Shown: piece by piece, positions 28,545 to 36,780 of the stretch | Layout: the number at the start of each line of letters is the position of its first letter | Position numbering within the stretch: the first letter of the stretch is position 1 | From: Coriobacterium glomerans PW2 | Lineage (GTDB): Bacteria; Actinomycetota; Coriobacteriia; Coriobacteriales; Coriobacteriaceae | Assembly (NCBI RefSeq): GCF_000195315.1 | Contig: NC_015389.1 | Span: 1,240,001 to 1,304,000 of the forward strand | Direction: 5' to 3' | Length of the DNA: 64,000 bases | The notes under the pieces: generated by a model | Told to the model about the DNA's origin: nothing | The model's database searches: none | The model's input: the letters and a program-made list of their open reading frames with translations, nothing else | Made by a program: the position numbers and the translations under genes

Positions 28545-29837
28545 TCAGATGCGAAGCGATCTCGCGTCTCTGTCCGCAGAGCTTGCGGGTGTTCGACGAA
28601 ATGAAGCGAGACCTCTATCAGATTCTCCCAAGTGCTCTATGACGCTGCTATAGGCAACGCCCGCACCACTCAGGAACACCTGCCGACTACCGATATCGCT
28701 TAACGATGCCCGCCGTCCGGTGCGCTCGAACGCGTCATGCAGTTGCTCATTCAAAAGCTCGAGCAGAACGCTGCCGGCGGCTGCGCCGAAATATAGATAG
28801 ACCTGCGTGAGATCGAGCAGATTCATATAGTCTATGATCCGTCCGCCGAGGATGCGCATCTTTTCTCGATACAGGCCGACGACGATTTCATTGTTCGATA
28901 CGAGCTGGTCGTCAATTACATGTTGAGTGAGCTTTGAGAGATCTCCTCCCAGAGCTTTGAATAGCTTCGGAAATCTCAACGCGGACCAGAACGGACAAAG
29001 CTCGTCGCGGACATATTCAAGAGCGAAGATGTCCTCCAGACAGACCGGCGCACGACGAGATCGATCGTTCTTTAAACCTTCGCCGACCATCGAGCTGCCG
29101 ATCTCTCCTGCCAAACCGTGCTCGCCGCGATACAGCTCGCGGTCCAGCACGATTGCACTGCCGATCCCGGGACCGACCTTCACGAAGAGAAACGACGACG
29201 CGCTCCGGTCGAAAAAGCTCGTCTGAGCCTCGGCCAGAGCGCAGACGTTGTTGGAAACGGTGACCGGTATCGACAGAACGCGCATGAGCAGCTCGATCAT
29301 CCGCTGTTTCGTCTCGAACATCGAAGGCATCGGCAACCCTCGAGCACGGAAGTAGTACTCTCGCCCCACCATTCCGATCCCGCACTGCACGAGATCATCG
29401 CGGGTCAGGCCCGTCTTGCGCAGCATAGTGCTCAGCAGACTCGAAATCTTGCGCACGAGCTTCGGTGCACTGCCAGCATCGAGTTCGCGCAGGTCGAATG
29501 CAAACGAACGCTTGATCACGGGCCTGCCCTTGAAGGTGACGATGCCAAGAGACACGAGATCCATCTCGATGTCGATACCGAGAAGATACGAAAAGGTCTC
29601 GTCGATGTCGATGAGCACCTCCCGAGGACCCGCGTGGCGCTTCCGCGAGATGACGGGGCCCACCTCATGCAGCAGCCCCGCTTCGATCATACCGTTGGTC
29701 AGCTGCGTTATCGAAGCTTGAGTGAGGCTGAGCGCTTCAGCGATCCGTTTGCGCGACATCGCTTGCCTCGCCTGAATAAGCTGCATGATTCTGATTTCAT
29801 TCTCGCGCTTTGCTCGATGCTTTGAGTTCACAATCAT
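28545..29837 (-). CDS. ROK-family transcriptional regulator, probable controller of the sulfoquinovose module
   Basis: About 430 residues. An N-terminal winged helix (MSRKRIAEALSLTQASITQLTNGMIEAGLLHEVG, about 27-60) precedes a ROK sugar-kinase-like domain (LGIDIEMDLVSLGIV, VGPGIGSAIVLDRELYRGEHGLAGEIGSS). The phosphate-binding DxGxT motif and the CxCGxxGCxE zinc motif of typical ROK proteins are both degenerate; only VCLED remains near 268. It is therefore a regulator, not a kinase. It is divergent from the GH31 gene, with 320 bp between them holding AT-rich inverted repeats. ATG 29837 follows AAGG; an upstream in-frame start at 29912 is less likely. Confidence 0.88.
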   Translation of the reverse strand: MIVNSKHRAKRENEIRIMQLIQARQAMSRKRIAEALSLTQASITQLTNGMIEAGLLHEVGPVISRKRHAGPREVLIDIDETFSYLLGIDIEMDLVSLGIVTFKGRPVIKRSFAFDLRELDAGSAPKLVRKISSLLSTMLRKTGLTRDDLVQCGIGMVGREYYFRARGLPMPSMFETKQRMIELLMRVLSIPVTVSNNVCALAEAQTSFFDRSASSFLFVKVGPGIGSAIVLDRELYRGEHGLAGEIGSSMVGEGLKNDRSRRAPVCLEDIFALEYVRDELCPFWSALRFPKLFKALGGDLSKLTQHVIDDQLVSNNEIVVGLYREKMRILGGRIIDYMNLLDLTQVYLYFGAAAGSVLLELLNEQLHDAFERTGRRASLSDIGSRQVFLSGAGVAYSSVIEHLGESDRGLASFRRTPASSADRDARSLRI

Positions 29838-30157
29838 GCCTGTACCTTGGCTCCTCGTCTGAGATCGCGGGCTGCTCGGCGCGCGATCTCGCTGATTGAT
29901 AAATATGAGCATTATCGCAGCTGTAAGATGGTCCCGTCAATCAAATGGAACTCCAAGGGAGCATGCGACCATACCGTTCGCGGGGCCTTTCGGCCCGGTC
30001 GCACAAAGCGCGCTTTACTGCTTCCGATCAGAAAGCTACGCTCGATCTATATCAGTTAATTAATTTAACTATTTAAGAAGGGGGTTGCGCGTTACACGGC
30101 ACGATGCGAAATCGCAGATCAAACGCACCTGGCGTCGGATTCAAGGAGGATCCGTTT
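29838..30157. promoter_or_regulatory. Control region between the ROK regulator and the sulfoquinovosidase
   Basis: 320 bp. It holds a perfect 9-bp inverted repeat GAGATCGCG / CGCGATCTC (29861-29869, 29882-29890) in the regulator leader. GATAA/TTATC (29898-29902, 29912-29916) lies near the regulator promoter. The AT-rich repeat at 30054-30076 is listed separately. Both divergent promoters must lie here, but no clean -35/-10 pair was found. Confidence 0.5.
30054..30076 (+). promoter_or_regulatory. AT-rich candidate ROK operator upstream of the GH31 gene
   Basis: The inverted repeat GTTAA-N5-TTAAC (30055-30069) sits in an unusually AT-rich run within a GC-rich region. A related run, sharing AGTTAATTA and TTTAA blocks, lies before the transaldolase gene at 32297. 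ROK regulators typically bind AT-rich palindromes. Confidence 0.5.
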
Positions 30158-32188
30158 ATGGAAATCAGGCACAAAACCCATATCCTGAAGATCACCGACC
30201 AAAAGATCACCTATGACGATCGCTGCCTGATGAGCGGCATCGATCAGACACCCTTCTGCTACCTGGGTCATGGCGACGCGGACATCACCATGTACCGCGG
30301 CAACTTCGATATAGTCGATGATGTCATCGAGAGACTTCCCCTGACACCGATCGATCACGAGATGCACGAAACGACGCTGACGCTCATCATGGGATATCAG
30401 GGCGCGCCATATGCGACCTGCATGTTCGAACTGTCTCAAAACGGCGATCTGAGTTTGCGCGTCGAGACGACCGACGCGAGATGGAACAGACTCTGGCTTC
30501 GCCTTGACGCGGAGCCCGACGAGCACGTATTCGGCTGCGGCGAGCAGCTCTCCTATTTTGATCTTCGCGGGCATCACTTTCCGCTTTGGACATCTGAACC
30601 CGGCGTCGGAAGAAACAAGACGACGCTGACCACATTCTACGCGGACTCGCGCGATCACGCCGGTGGCGACTGGTGGACGACCAATTATCCCGAGCCGACC
30701 TTCATCTCGAGCAAGCGGTATCTCTGTCACGCCGACACCTTCGTCTACGCCGACTTTGATTTTCGTCCCAAAGGCTACCACGAGCTGCAATTCTGGGGGA
30801 TCCCGAAACGGATCATCTTCAGAACGGCGACGAGCTATCAAGAGCTTCTGCGGAAGCTGACCGATATGCTCGGGCGGCAGCAACCGCTTCCGAGCTGGAC
30901 ATCAGAGGGGTTCATCGCCGGCGTCCAAGGTGGGTCCGAACGTGTGGATGAGCTGATTTCGAGGTTCAGACGAGCTCAGGTTCCGCTAGCCGGTGTGTGG
31001 TGCCAAGATTGGGAGGGCGTGCGGATCACGGATTTTGGCAAACGCCTCTTTTGGAACTGGTCCGCTAACGACCAGCTCTATCCTGAACTCAAAAGCAAGA
31101 TCGCCGCGTGGAGACGCGAGGGCATCCGATTCCTCGGATACATCAATCCCTACATCGCCGCCGATGCATCGCAGTTCCCCCAGGCCGAGCAGAGCGGCTT
31201 CTTCGCGCGACGCAAGGACGGCACCACCTATCTGGTCGACTTCGGTGGTTTTGATTGCGGCGTGATCGATTTCACGAATCCGGCGGCTTACGATTGGTTC
31301 AAGAACTTGATCAAGACGAATCTGATAGATGTCGGCCTCTCGGGATGGATGGCGGATTTCGGCGAGTATCTGCCGACTGACGTCGTGCTCTTCGATGGAT
31401 CCAATCCGCTGGAGCGCCACAATGAGTGGCCGGCGCTGTGGGCGCGCTGCAACCGCGACGCGATCCATGAGGCCGGGCGCGAGCGCGAGATCATCTTTTT
31501 CATGCGTGCCGGAACGAGCGGAACTCAGGGATTATGTCCTCTGCTCTGGGCGGGCGACCAGAGTGTCAACTGGAGCTTGGATGACGGACTCGCCTCGGTC
31601 ATACCCGCTGCCCTGTCCGCCGGCATGACCGGCTGCGGACTGACTCATTCCGATATCGGCGGATATACATCTCGATATGGCAACATCCGCACCCGCGAGC
31701 TGTTCATGCGATGGGCGGAGATGGCTGCATTCACCCCCTTTATGCGTTCTCATGAGGGGAACCGTCCGGATACCAACTTCCAAGTCTACGACGATCCCGA
31801 CGCACTGAACCATCTCGCTCGCTATGTTCACGTGTTCCGCTTGCTGGCGAGCTATCGGACTCATGTCATGAGCGAGGCCGCAGAGCTCGGCCTACCTGCG
31901 CAGCGGGCGTTGTTCCTGCACTACGAGGATGACGAGATCACCTACTCGCTCAAGTACGAGTACCTTCTCGGGCAGGATCTGCTCATCGCACCGGTTTACG
32001 AGCAGGCGCAGACGACTCGACGGCTCTATCTACCGGAAGATACGTGGGTCCATCTGTGGAGCGGAGCGCGTTACGGCGGTGGCTGGCATAGCATCGAGGC
32101 ACCTCTGGGGCAGATACCCGTGTTCTTCCGGGCCAGCTCCCCGTTCGTAGAACTCTTTGATGGCCTCAAGTCCGCCGTGCTCGATTGA
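30158..32188 (+). CDS. sftG: GH31 sulfoquinovosidase
   Basis: 676 residues. It hydrolyses sulfoquinovosyl glycerol or sulfolipid glycosides to free sulfoquinovose (SQ). It has the YihQ-type signature residues: Gln283 (CQDWEG), Arg296 and Trp299 (KRLFWNW) and Tyr503 (GGYTS). These match E. coli YihQ Q288, R301, W304 and Y508, which bind the sulfonate, at a constant offset of five. The nucleophile is Asp400 (WMADFGEYLP) and the acid/base Asp467 (WAGDQSV). AAGGAGG lies 9 nt before ATG 30158. No signal peptide is present, so glycosides are cleaved after import. It is first in a nine-kilobase run of SQ genes. The symbol follows the sulfo-TAL naming. Confidence 0.9.
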   Translation: MEIRHKTHILKITDQKITYDDRCLMSGIDQTPFCYLGHGDADITMYRGNFDIVDDVIERLPLTPIDHEMHETTLTLIMGYQGAPYATCMFELSQNGDLSLRVETTDARWNRLWLRLDAEPDEHVFGCGEQLSYFDLRGHHFPLWTSEPGVGRNKTTLTTFYADSRDHAGGDWWTTNYPEPTFISSKRYLCHADTFVYADFDFRPKGYHELQFWGIPKRIIFRTATSYQELLRKLTDMLGRQQPLPSWTSEGFIAGVQGGSERVDELISRFRRAQVPLAGVWCQDWEGVRITDFGKRLFWNWSANDQLYPELKSKIAAWRREGIRFLGYINPYIAADASQFPQAEQSGFFARRKDGTTYLVDFGGFDCGVIDFTNPAAYDWFKNLIKTNLIDVGLSGWMADFGEYLPTDVVLFDGSNPLERHNEWPALWARCNRDAIHEAGREREIIFFMRAGTSGTQGLCPLLWAGDQSVNWSLDDGLASVIPAALSAGMTGCGLTHSDIGGYTSRYGNIRTRELFMRWAEMAAFTPFMRSHEGNRPDTNFQVYDDPDALNHLARYVHVFRLLASYRTHVMSEAAELGLPAQRALFLHYEDDEITYSLKYEYLLGQDLLIAPVYEQAQTTRRLYLPEDTWVHLWSGARYGGGWHSIEAPLGQIPVFFRASSPFVELFDGLKSAVLD

Positions 32189-32296
32189 GTCAACCAACTC
32201 GATTCAGCGTCACTCTGACCGTTTGCGACATGATTTTGCTCGCTCGCGATTTGATTCTTTACTGCTCTGGTTCACAAATCTATGCTCGGTTATGTT

Positions 32297-32316
32297 AGTT
32301 AATTATTTTAATTTAA
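32297..32316 (+). promoter_or_regulatory. AT-rich candidate ROK operator upstream of the transaldolase gene
   Basis: The run AGTTAATTATTTTAATTTAA shares its core with the element at 30054 and has TTAATT / AATTtAA dyad symmetry. It lies 17 bp before the start codon, in a 145-bp gap. The transaldolase operon may thus have its own regulated promoter. Confidence 0.45.
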
Positions 32317-32332
32317 TGAATGGAGGTCCATC

Positions 32333-32998
32333 ATGAAGTTTTTTCTGGACAGCGCGAAGATCGACGAAATAAGAGAGGCCCGTGACACGTTCGGCATCGA
32401 CGGTGTCACCACGAACCCGAAGCACGTGATGAATTCGGGAAAACCCTTTTTGACGGTCGTGAACGAGCTCGCGGCTGAGTTCAAGGGCCATCCCGACTTT
32501 CCTATCTCCGTGGAGATCAACCCGCACCTCGAGACCGCTGCGGATATCGTCGACGGGGCCGAGAAGATAGCGAGGATCTCGGAGAATTTCGTGATCAAGA
32601 TTCCGTGCACCAACGAGGGCCTGTGCGCTGCGCGCAAACTCGAAGCCAAGGGAGTCCGCACGAATGTGACATTGGTGTTCTCCGCCTCTCAGGCGATCGT
32701 CCCCGGCAAGATCAAAGCGAAGTATGTCTCCCCTTTCGTGGGCTGGAAAGAGGACAGCGGTGATGACGGCTTGGACTATGTTCGCGACATCGTCCAGATT
32801 TACCGGACCTACGGGTTCGACACCGAGATCATCGTCGCGGCCGTTCGCAACGGTTACCAGATCGGCGAGGCCGCCAAAGCCGGTGCCGATATCGTGACCG
32901 CTGGGCTCGCCGTCTTTCGCGCCTCCTTCGAGCATGCGTTCACCGCACAGGGCCTCGGTGTGTTCCAGAACGCTTGGGACAACACCGTGACCGACTAG
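32333..32998 (+). CDS. sftT: 6-deoxy-6-sulfofructose transaldolase (FSA-like)
   Basis: 221 residues, the size of short TalB/FSA-type transaldolases. Proposed reaction: sulfofructose plus glyceraldehyde-3-phosphate gives fructose-6-phosphate and 3-sulfolactaldehyde (SLA). The Schiff-base lysine is Lys89 in FVIKIPCTNEGL. The GVTTNPKHV segment (about 24-32) has Lys-His where ordinary FSA has Ser-Ile, a change that could suit a sulfonate substrate. SFVGW-like SPFVGWKED and AGADIVTAG are typical barrel segments. It is followed 8 bp later by the DUF4867 gene. The fold is certain; the substrate is inferred from the neighbours. Confidence 0.85.
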   Translation: MKFFLDSAKIDEIREARDTFGIDGVTTNPKHVMNSGKPFLTVVNELAAEFKGHPDFPISVEINPHLETAADIVDGAEKIARISENFVIKIPCTNEGLCAARKLEAKGVRTNVTLVFSASQAIVPGKIKAKYVSPFVGWKEDSGDDGLDYVRDIVQIYRTYGFDTEIIVAAVRNGYQIGEAAKAGADIVTAGLAVFRASFEHAFTAQGLGVFQNAWDNTVTD

Positions 32999-33006
32999 GA
33001 GGCCTT

Positions 33007-33675
33007 ATGCTGCAACAGATTCGGGAATTGAATCCCAAACTTCAGATCTTCTCCGTATCAGATCCGACGTTCCGCGATTACGGGCAGGTGCTCGCCGATA
33101 TAGACATGGCGGCACCGTTGAAGGCGCTCGCAAAAAAGCCGCTGCCCGCCGAGGGCAACATCTACGTGGCCTCAGACAACGAACTTGAGAGCACCGATGC
33201 GGCCCTTTGGCTGCGTTATGAGATCTTCGGCGGTATGCCGGTCGAGGTCGGCTACTGCAACGGGCACAGCAGCCAGCTCAACTGCCTCGAGTGGCACAAC
33301 GCTCCTGAGGTCAACATCGCCACCGATGATATTGTCTTGTTCCTCGGACGCACACCCGAGCTTCAGGGCGACCGCTATCGCGTCGAGGATATCAAGGCCT
33401 TCTTCGTACCTCGGGGTACCTGCATCTCGATATTCGGAACGACAATGCATTTCGCACCCTGCAGGACGTCCGAAGACGGCTTCAGATGCCTGGTGATGCT
33501 ACTTGCAGATGTCAACACCGATCTGCCTGAGCACCCGTACGCCGAAGACCGCGCCCGGCCGCGGACACTGTTCAAATATGGCAAATGGCTGATCGCGCAT
33601 CCTGACAACGAACGATTCGTCGCGTGCGGCGCCTACCCGGGCATCGTGGGCGAGAACCTGACCATAGCCATCTGA
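33007..33675 (+). CDS. DUF4867 family protein of the sulfoquinovose cluster
   Basis: 222 residues. The pattern (ASDNELE, FGGMPVEVGYCNGHSSQLNCLEWH, EVNIATDDIVLFLG, FFVPRGTCISIFGTTMHFAPC) matches DUF4867, a small cupin-like family with no proven reaction. Conserved His and Glu residues in LEWHNAPE and MHFAP could bind a metal. Members recur beside transaldolase-type SQ genes, where the protein has been called SftF. A mutarotase or accessory isomerase role is possible but only inference. AGGAGG overlaps the preceding stop codon, and spacing to both neighbours is tight (8 and 12 bp). Confidence 0.8.
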   Translation: MLQQIRELNPKLQIFSVSDPTFRDYGQVLADIDMAAPLKALAKKPLPAEGNIYVASDNELESTDAALWLRYEIFGGMPVEVGYCNGHSSQLNCLEWHNAPEVNIATDDIVLFLGRTPELQGDRYRVEDIKAFFVPRGTCISIFGTTMHFAPCRTSEDGFRCLVMLLADVNTDLPEHPYAEDRARPRTLFKYGKWLIAHPDNERFVACGAYPGIVGENLTIAI

Positions 33676-33687
33676 GAGGAACTCATT

Positions 33688-35019
33688 ATGACAATACGCG
33701 CACTCTATCTGCCGGCGGCACGGCTCACATTCGATGTCGATCTGGCGCAGCGCATGTTCGAGCAGAGCAGACGGCTACTCGGAGATCTACCCGGCATTGA
33801 GCTCACTGCTCCCGATACGCTGCTGAGCGATCCTGCTGAGCTGGCGGATTTCGTCCGGGGCCACCGTTCGGCCACCGATGCGATCATCTTCCAGGCGATC
33901 ACGTTTGTCGACGGTGAATTCATCGGCACGGCGATCGATCTTATCGACGCGCCGGTCATCATCTGGGGCCTGCGCGAACCGGGTATCGGCGGTCGCCTCA
34001 GACTGAACAGCCTGACCGGTGTCATGGCGGCGGCGAACACGCTGAAGTTCAACGGCCGCACCTTCCTGCACCTGATAGGCAACCCCGATCAGCAGCGCAC
34101 CGAGCTCGATCTGTCCCGCAGTCTGGCCGTGCTCGGCCTGGCATGGCGATTCAAGACGACCACGGTCGGTGTGGTCGGAACCTATCCGAGCGGATTCTTC
34201 TTCTCGGATACCAATAACCAGGCGCTCCATGAGGCGTTCGGCATCTCGACCAAGAAGTACGAACTCGCGGACTGGTTCAGCGAGGCCGAGCAGGTGAGCG
34301 AGCAGGAGTGCGCGCAAGAGCTGCGCTTCGCCCGCGAGCACATCGTCGGCCTCGAGGCGAACGACGACACCGTCGGTCGTCTCGCCCGATTCACCACCGT
34401 CGCTCGACGCCATATCGAGGCTGACCATCTGAGCACGATCGCGATGCGCTGCTGGCCGGACTTCTTCGAGCGGATGCATACGGCTCCGTGCGGAATCTTC
34501 TCCCAGCTGACCGAAGAGGGCTTTCCGACGACCTGCGAGGCCGATATCCATGGCTCGCTGTCCATGTTCGCCCTGCGCGAGCTCACCGGAGGTGCACCGT
34601 ATCTGGGTGACATCGTCAGCATCATCGAGGAGGAGAACGCGATCGTGATGTGGCATTGCGGATTCGCCCCGTATTCGCTCGCCGCCGACAGCGAGGGCGC
34701 CCGAGCGGGCCTGCATCCGAACCGCAAGATCGGAGTCGCCATGGACTTCGGACTGAAGCCCGGCGGCGTGACCCTGCTCCGGATCAGCTACACGCCGCAG
34801 GGCTACCGTCTGATCGCGACCTGCGGCACCGCGCTGGACAAACCGAACGCCTACACGGGGACCTCGGTCGTGGTCAAGCTGAGACCAGCCGTGACCAACT
34901 TCATCGATCAGGCGATCACCGAGGGCTACGAGCCGCACTTCGCACTCGCCTACGGAGATGTCACCGATCAGATCGAGCAGCTCGGACAGGTCCTGCATAT
35001 CGAGACGACGATTCTGTAG
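33688..35019 (+). CDS. sftI: Sulfoquinovose isomerase (L-fucose isomerase-like)
   Basis: 443 residues with the two-domain fold of fucose/arabinose isomerase-like proteins: an N-terminal Rossmann-like part (AIIFQAITFVDGEFIGTAIDLID, about 67-90) and a C-terminal metal-binding part. VVGTYPSGFFFSD (about 165), AMRCWPDFFERMHTAPCG (about 252) and DIHGSLSMFALRELTGG (about 288) supply the Glu/Asp/His-type metal site region. Proposed reaction: SQ to 6-deoxy-6-sulfofructose. It is unrelated to the E. coli YihS isomerase, which is the distinction expected of the sulfo-TAL pathway. GAGGAA precedes ATG 33688. Confidence 0.82.
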   Translation: MTIRALYLPAARLTFDVDLAQRMFEQSRRLLGDLPGIELTAPDTLLSDPAELADFVRGHRSATDAIIFQAITFVDGEFIGTAIDLIDAPVIIWGLREPGIGGRLRLNSLTGVMAAANTLKFNGRTFLHLIGNPDQQRTELDLSRSLAVLGLAWRFKTTTVGVVGTYPSGFFFSDTNNQALHEAFGISTKKYELADWFSEAEQVSEQECAQELRFAREHIVGLEANDDTVGRLARFTTVARRHIEADHLSTIAMRCWPDFFERMHTAPCGIFSQLTEEGFPTTCEADIHGSLSMFALRELTGGAPYLGDIVSIIEEENAIVMWHCGFAPYSLAADSEGARAGLHPNRKIGVAMDFGLKPGGVTLLRISYTPQGYRLIATCGTALDKPNAYTGTSVVVKLRPAVTNFIDQAITEGYEPHFALAYGDVTDQIEQLGQVLHIETTIL

Positions 35020-35030
35020 AGGAGCGCCAT

Positions 35031-35909
35031 ATGAATATCGGATTCATCGGGCTGGGCATCATGGGTTCTGCGATGTCGGCCAATCTCATCAGGAAGTCCG
35101 GACACGAGGTCTTCGTCTTCGACTTCGATGCCGACAAGGTCGCCCAGGCGTCCTCGATCGGCGGGCGCGCCTGCGACAGCAGCCATGAGGTCGTCGAACG
35201 CGCCGACGTGGTCTTCACGAGCGTCCCCAAAGCCGAGCACGTCCGCGCCATCCATGAAAGCGTCTACGATGCGATCAGGCCGGGCCAGATCTTCATCGAT
35301 ATGAGCACCATCGCGCCGGCGGACTCGATCTCGCTGGCCGAGGCGCTCGGTGAGCGCGGCGCGATCTTTCTCGACGTGCCGGTAGTGAAATCCAAGCAGC
35401 AGGCGATCGATGGAACGCTCGGCATCTACGTGGGCGGACCGCGCGAAGCATACGAACAGGTGAAGCCGCTGCTTGAGATCCTGGGTCAGGATATCGTCTA
35501 CATGGGCGGCAACGGCCAGGGCATCACCATGAAGATTCTGCACAACATGCTCGTCGGCGAGATCCAAAACGGCGTCAACGAGATGATGGCGCTCGCTGAG
35601 CGCTGCGGCATCGACTGGCAGCTGTTCGTGAAGGCGATCTCCATCGGCGGTGCCAGCAACTTCTATCTGCAGACCAAGGCGGAGGCGATCGGCACGCGGC
35701 AGTTCGCCACGGCCTTCTCGGTGGACAACATGAGCAAGGACACCGGGATCGCGCAGGATCTCGCTGCCGAGAAGGGACTCGACCTTCCGGGCGTCGCCTT
35801 GGTGCGCGGCATCTATCAGCAAGCGGTCGAGGAGCATCTCGGTGGCGAGGACTTCTCAGCCTCCTTCAAGATCGTCGAGGAGAACGCGTTGGCTCATCCG
35901 TCGCTCTGA
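35031..35909 (+). CDS. 3-sulfolactaldehyde reductase (beta-hydroxyacid dehydrogenase family, YihU-like)
   Basis: 292 residues. The N-terminal NAD(P)-binding fold begins IGFIGLGIMGSAMSANLI. The substrate loop is DVPVVKSKQQAIDGTLGIYVGG. Carboxylate-specific family members usually carry DAPVSGG here; the Lys120-Ser121-Lys122 substitution suggests a sulfonate. The catalytic lysine is Lys168 (MKILHNMLVGEIQNGVNEMM). Proposed reaction: reduction of SLA to 2,3-dihydroxypropane-1-sulfonate (DHPS), which recycles NADH in an anaerobe. Oxidation to sulfolactate would instead need an aldehyde dehydrogenase, and none is present. AGAGGAG precedes ATG 35031. Confidence 0.85.
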   Translation: MNIGFIGLGIMGSAMSANLIRKSGHEVFVFDFDADKVAQASSIGGRACDSSHEVVERADVVFTSVPKAEHVRAIHESVYDAIRPGQIFIDMSTIAPADSISLAEALGERGAIFLDVPVVKSKQQAIDGTLGIYVGGPREAYEQVKPLLEILGQDIVYMGGNGQGITMKILHNMLVGEIQNGVNEMMALAERCGIDWQLFVKAISIGGASNFYLQTKAEAIGTRQFATAFSVDNMSKDTGIAQDLAAEKGLDLPGVALVRGIYQQAVEEHLGGEDFSASFKIVEENALAHPSL

Positions 35910-35959
35910 GTTTCGCGTGACGGTGCGCTCATCTGGACCGAGAAGGACGGTGATTAAAA

Positions 35960-36706
35960 ATGAGCACCTCTGTCGCGATGCTGGCCGCCCTCTTTCTCGT
36001 GGTGTTCGCATCAAACGTCATCCAGGGCATCACGGGTTTCGCCGGAACGCTCATCGCGCTGCCATTCGCGATTCTGCTCGTCGATCTGGAGACCGCCAAG
36101 CAGGTGCTCAACTTCCTCGGACTTGTCGCCAGCATCGCCATCCTGATCAAAGATCACCGATCGATCAGCTGGAGCGGCGTCAGGAAGATCCTCACGTGGA
36201 TGATCACGGGGCTCATCATCGGCATCGCATCCTATGAGGTCGCGCCCCGAGCCGTCCTCATGGTCTGCCTTCCGCTGTTCGTGATCGCGATAGCCGTGCG
36301 CGGACTCATCAAGGTGATCGGGCATGAACAGCTCAGGACGCGCGGTCCCGCTCCTGCGCGGGACGCGGCCTGCCTTGTGGCTGCCGGGATCGTTCACGGC
36401 CTGTTCGTCTCAGGAGGCCCTCTGCTGGTCGCGTATGCGACCGACAGGCTGCCGGAGAAGCAGCGGTTTCGCGCGACGCTGTCAGCCTGCTGGATCGCTC
36501 TCAACTCGATCATTCTTGTCCAAGCGGCGCTCTGCGCGAAGCTCACCGCTCCGATGATGGGCTACATGGCGTTCTCACTTCTTCCCATGGCAGCCGGCGT
36601 GGCTGTCGGAGGGTCTCTGCTCAAGCGGATGGACCAGCGCACGTTCATGCTGATCTCCTATCTGCTGCTGCTGGCATCCGGTGCGAGCCTGCTGATCTCC
36701 ATCTGA
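35960..36706 (+). CDS. TauE/SafE-family exporter, probably for DHPS
   Basis: 248 residues with eight predicted membrane helices in two similar halves. The halves carry the family motif GxxGF(A/S)G near residue 22 (GITGFAGTLIALPFAI) and near 148 (VHGLFVSGGPLLVAYA). The family exports organosulfonates, sulfite and related anions. Placed right after the SLA reductase, it is the obvious candidate to expel the C3-sulfonate end product; direction and substrate are inferred. The start is preceded by GAGAAGGA at a rather long distance of about 13 nt. Confidence 0.85.
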   Translation: MSTSVAMLAALFLVVFASNVIQGITGFAGTLIALPFAILLVDLETAKQVLNFLGLVASIAILIKDHRSISWSGVRKILTWMITGLIIGIASYEVAPRAVLMVCLPLFVIAIAVRGLIKVIGHEQLRTRGPAPARDAACLVAAGIVHGLFVSGGPLLVAYATDRLPEKQRFRATLSACWIALNSIILVQAALCAKLTAPMMGYMAFSLLPMAAGVAVGGSLLKRMDQRTFMLISYLLLLASGASLLISI

Positions 36707-36780
36707 GCACGCTGCGCTGACATGCCGATCACATCCACCTCAGACGATGAAAACCAAAGACCGGAAAGGCGGTTCACGAG

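Noticed and set aside
30158-32188. Ordinary alpha-glucosidase/alpha-xylosidase assignment for the GH31 gene
   Set aside because: The sulfonate-binding Gln, Arg, Trp and Tyr are all present and the neighbours are sulfosugar genes, so a general glucosidase is less likely.
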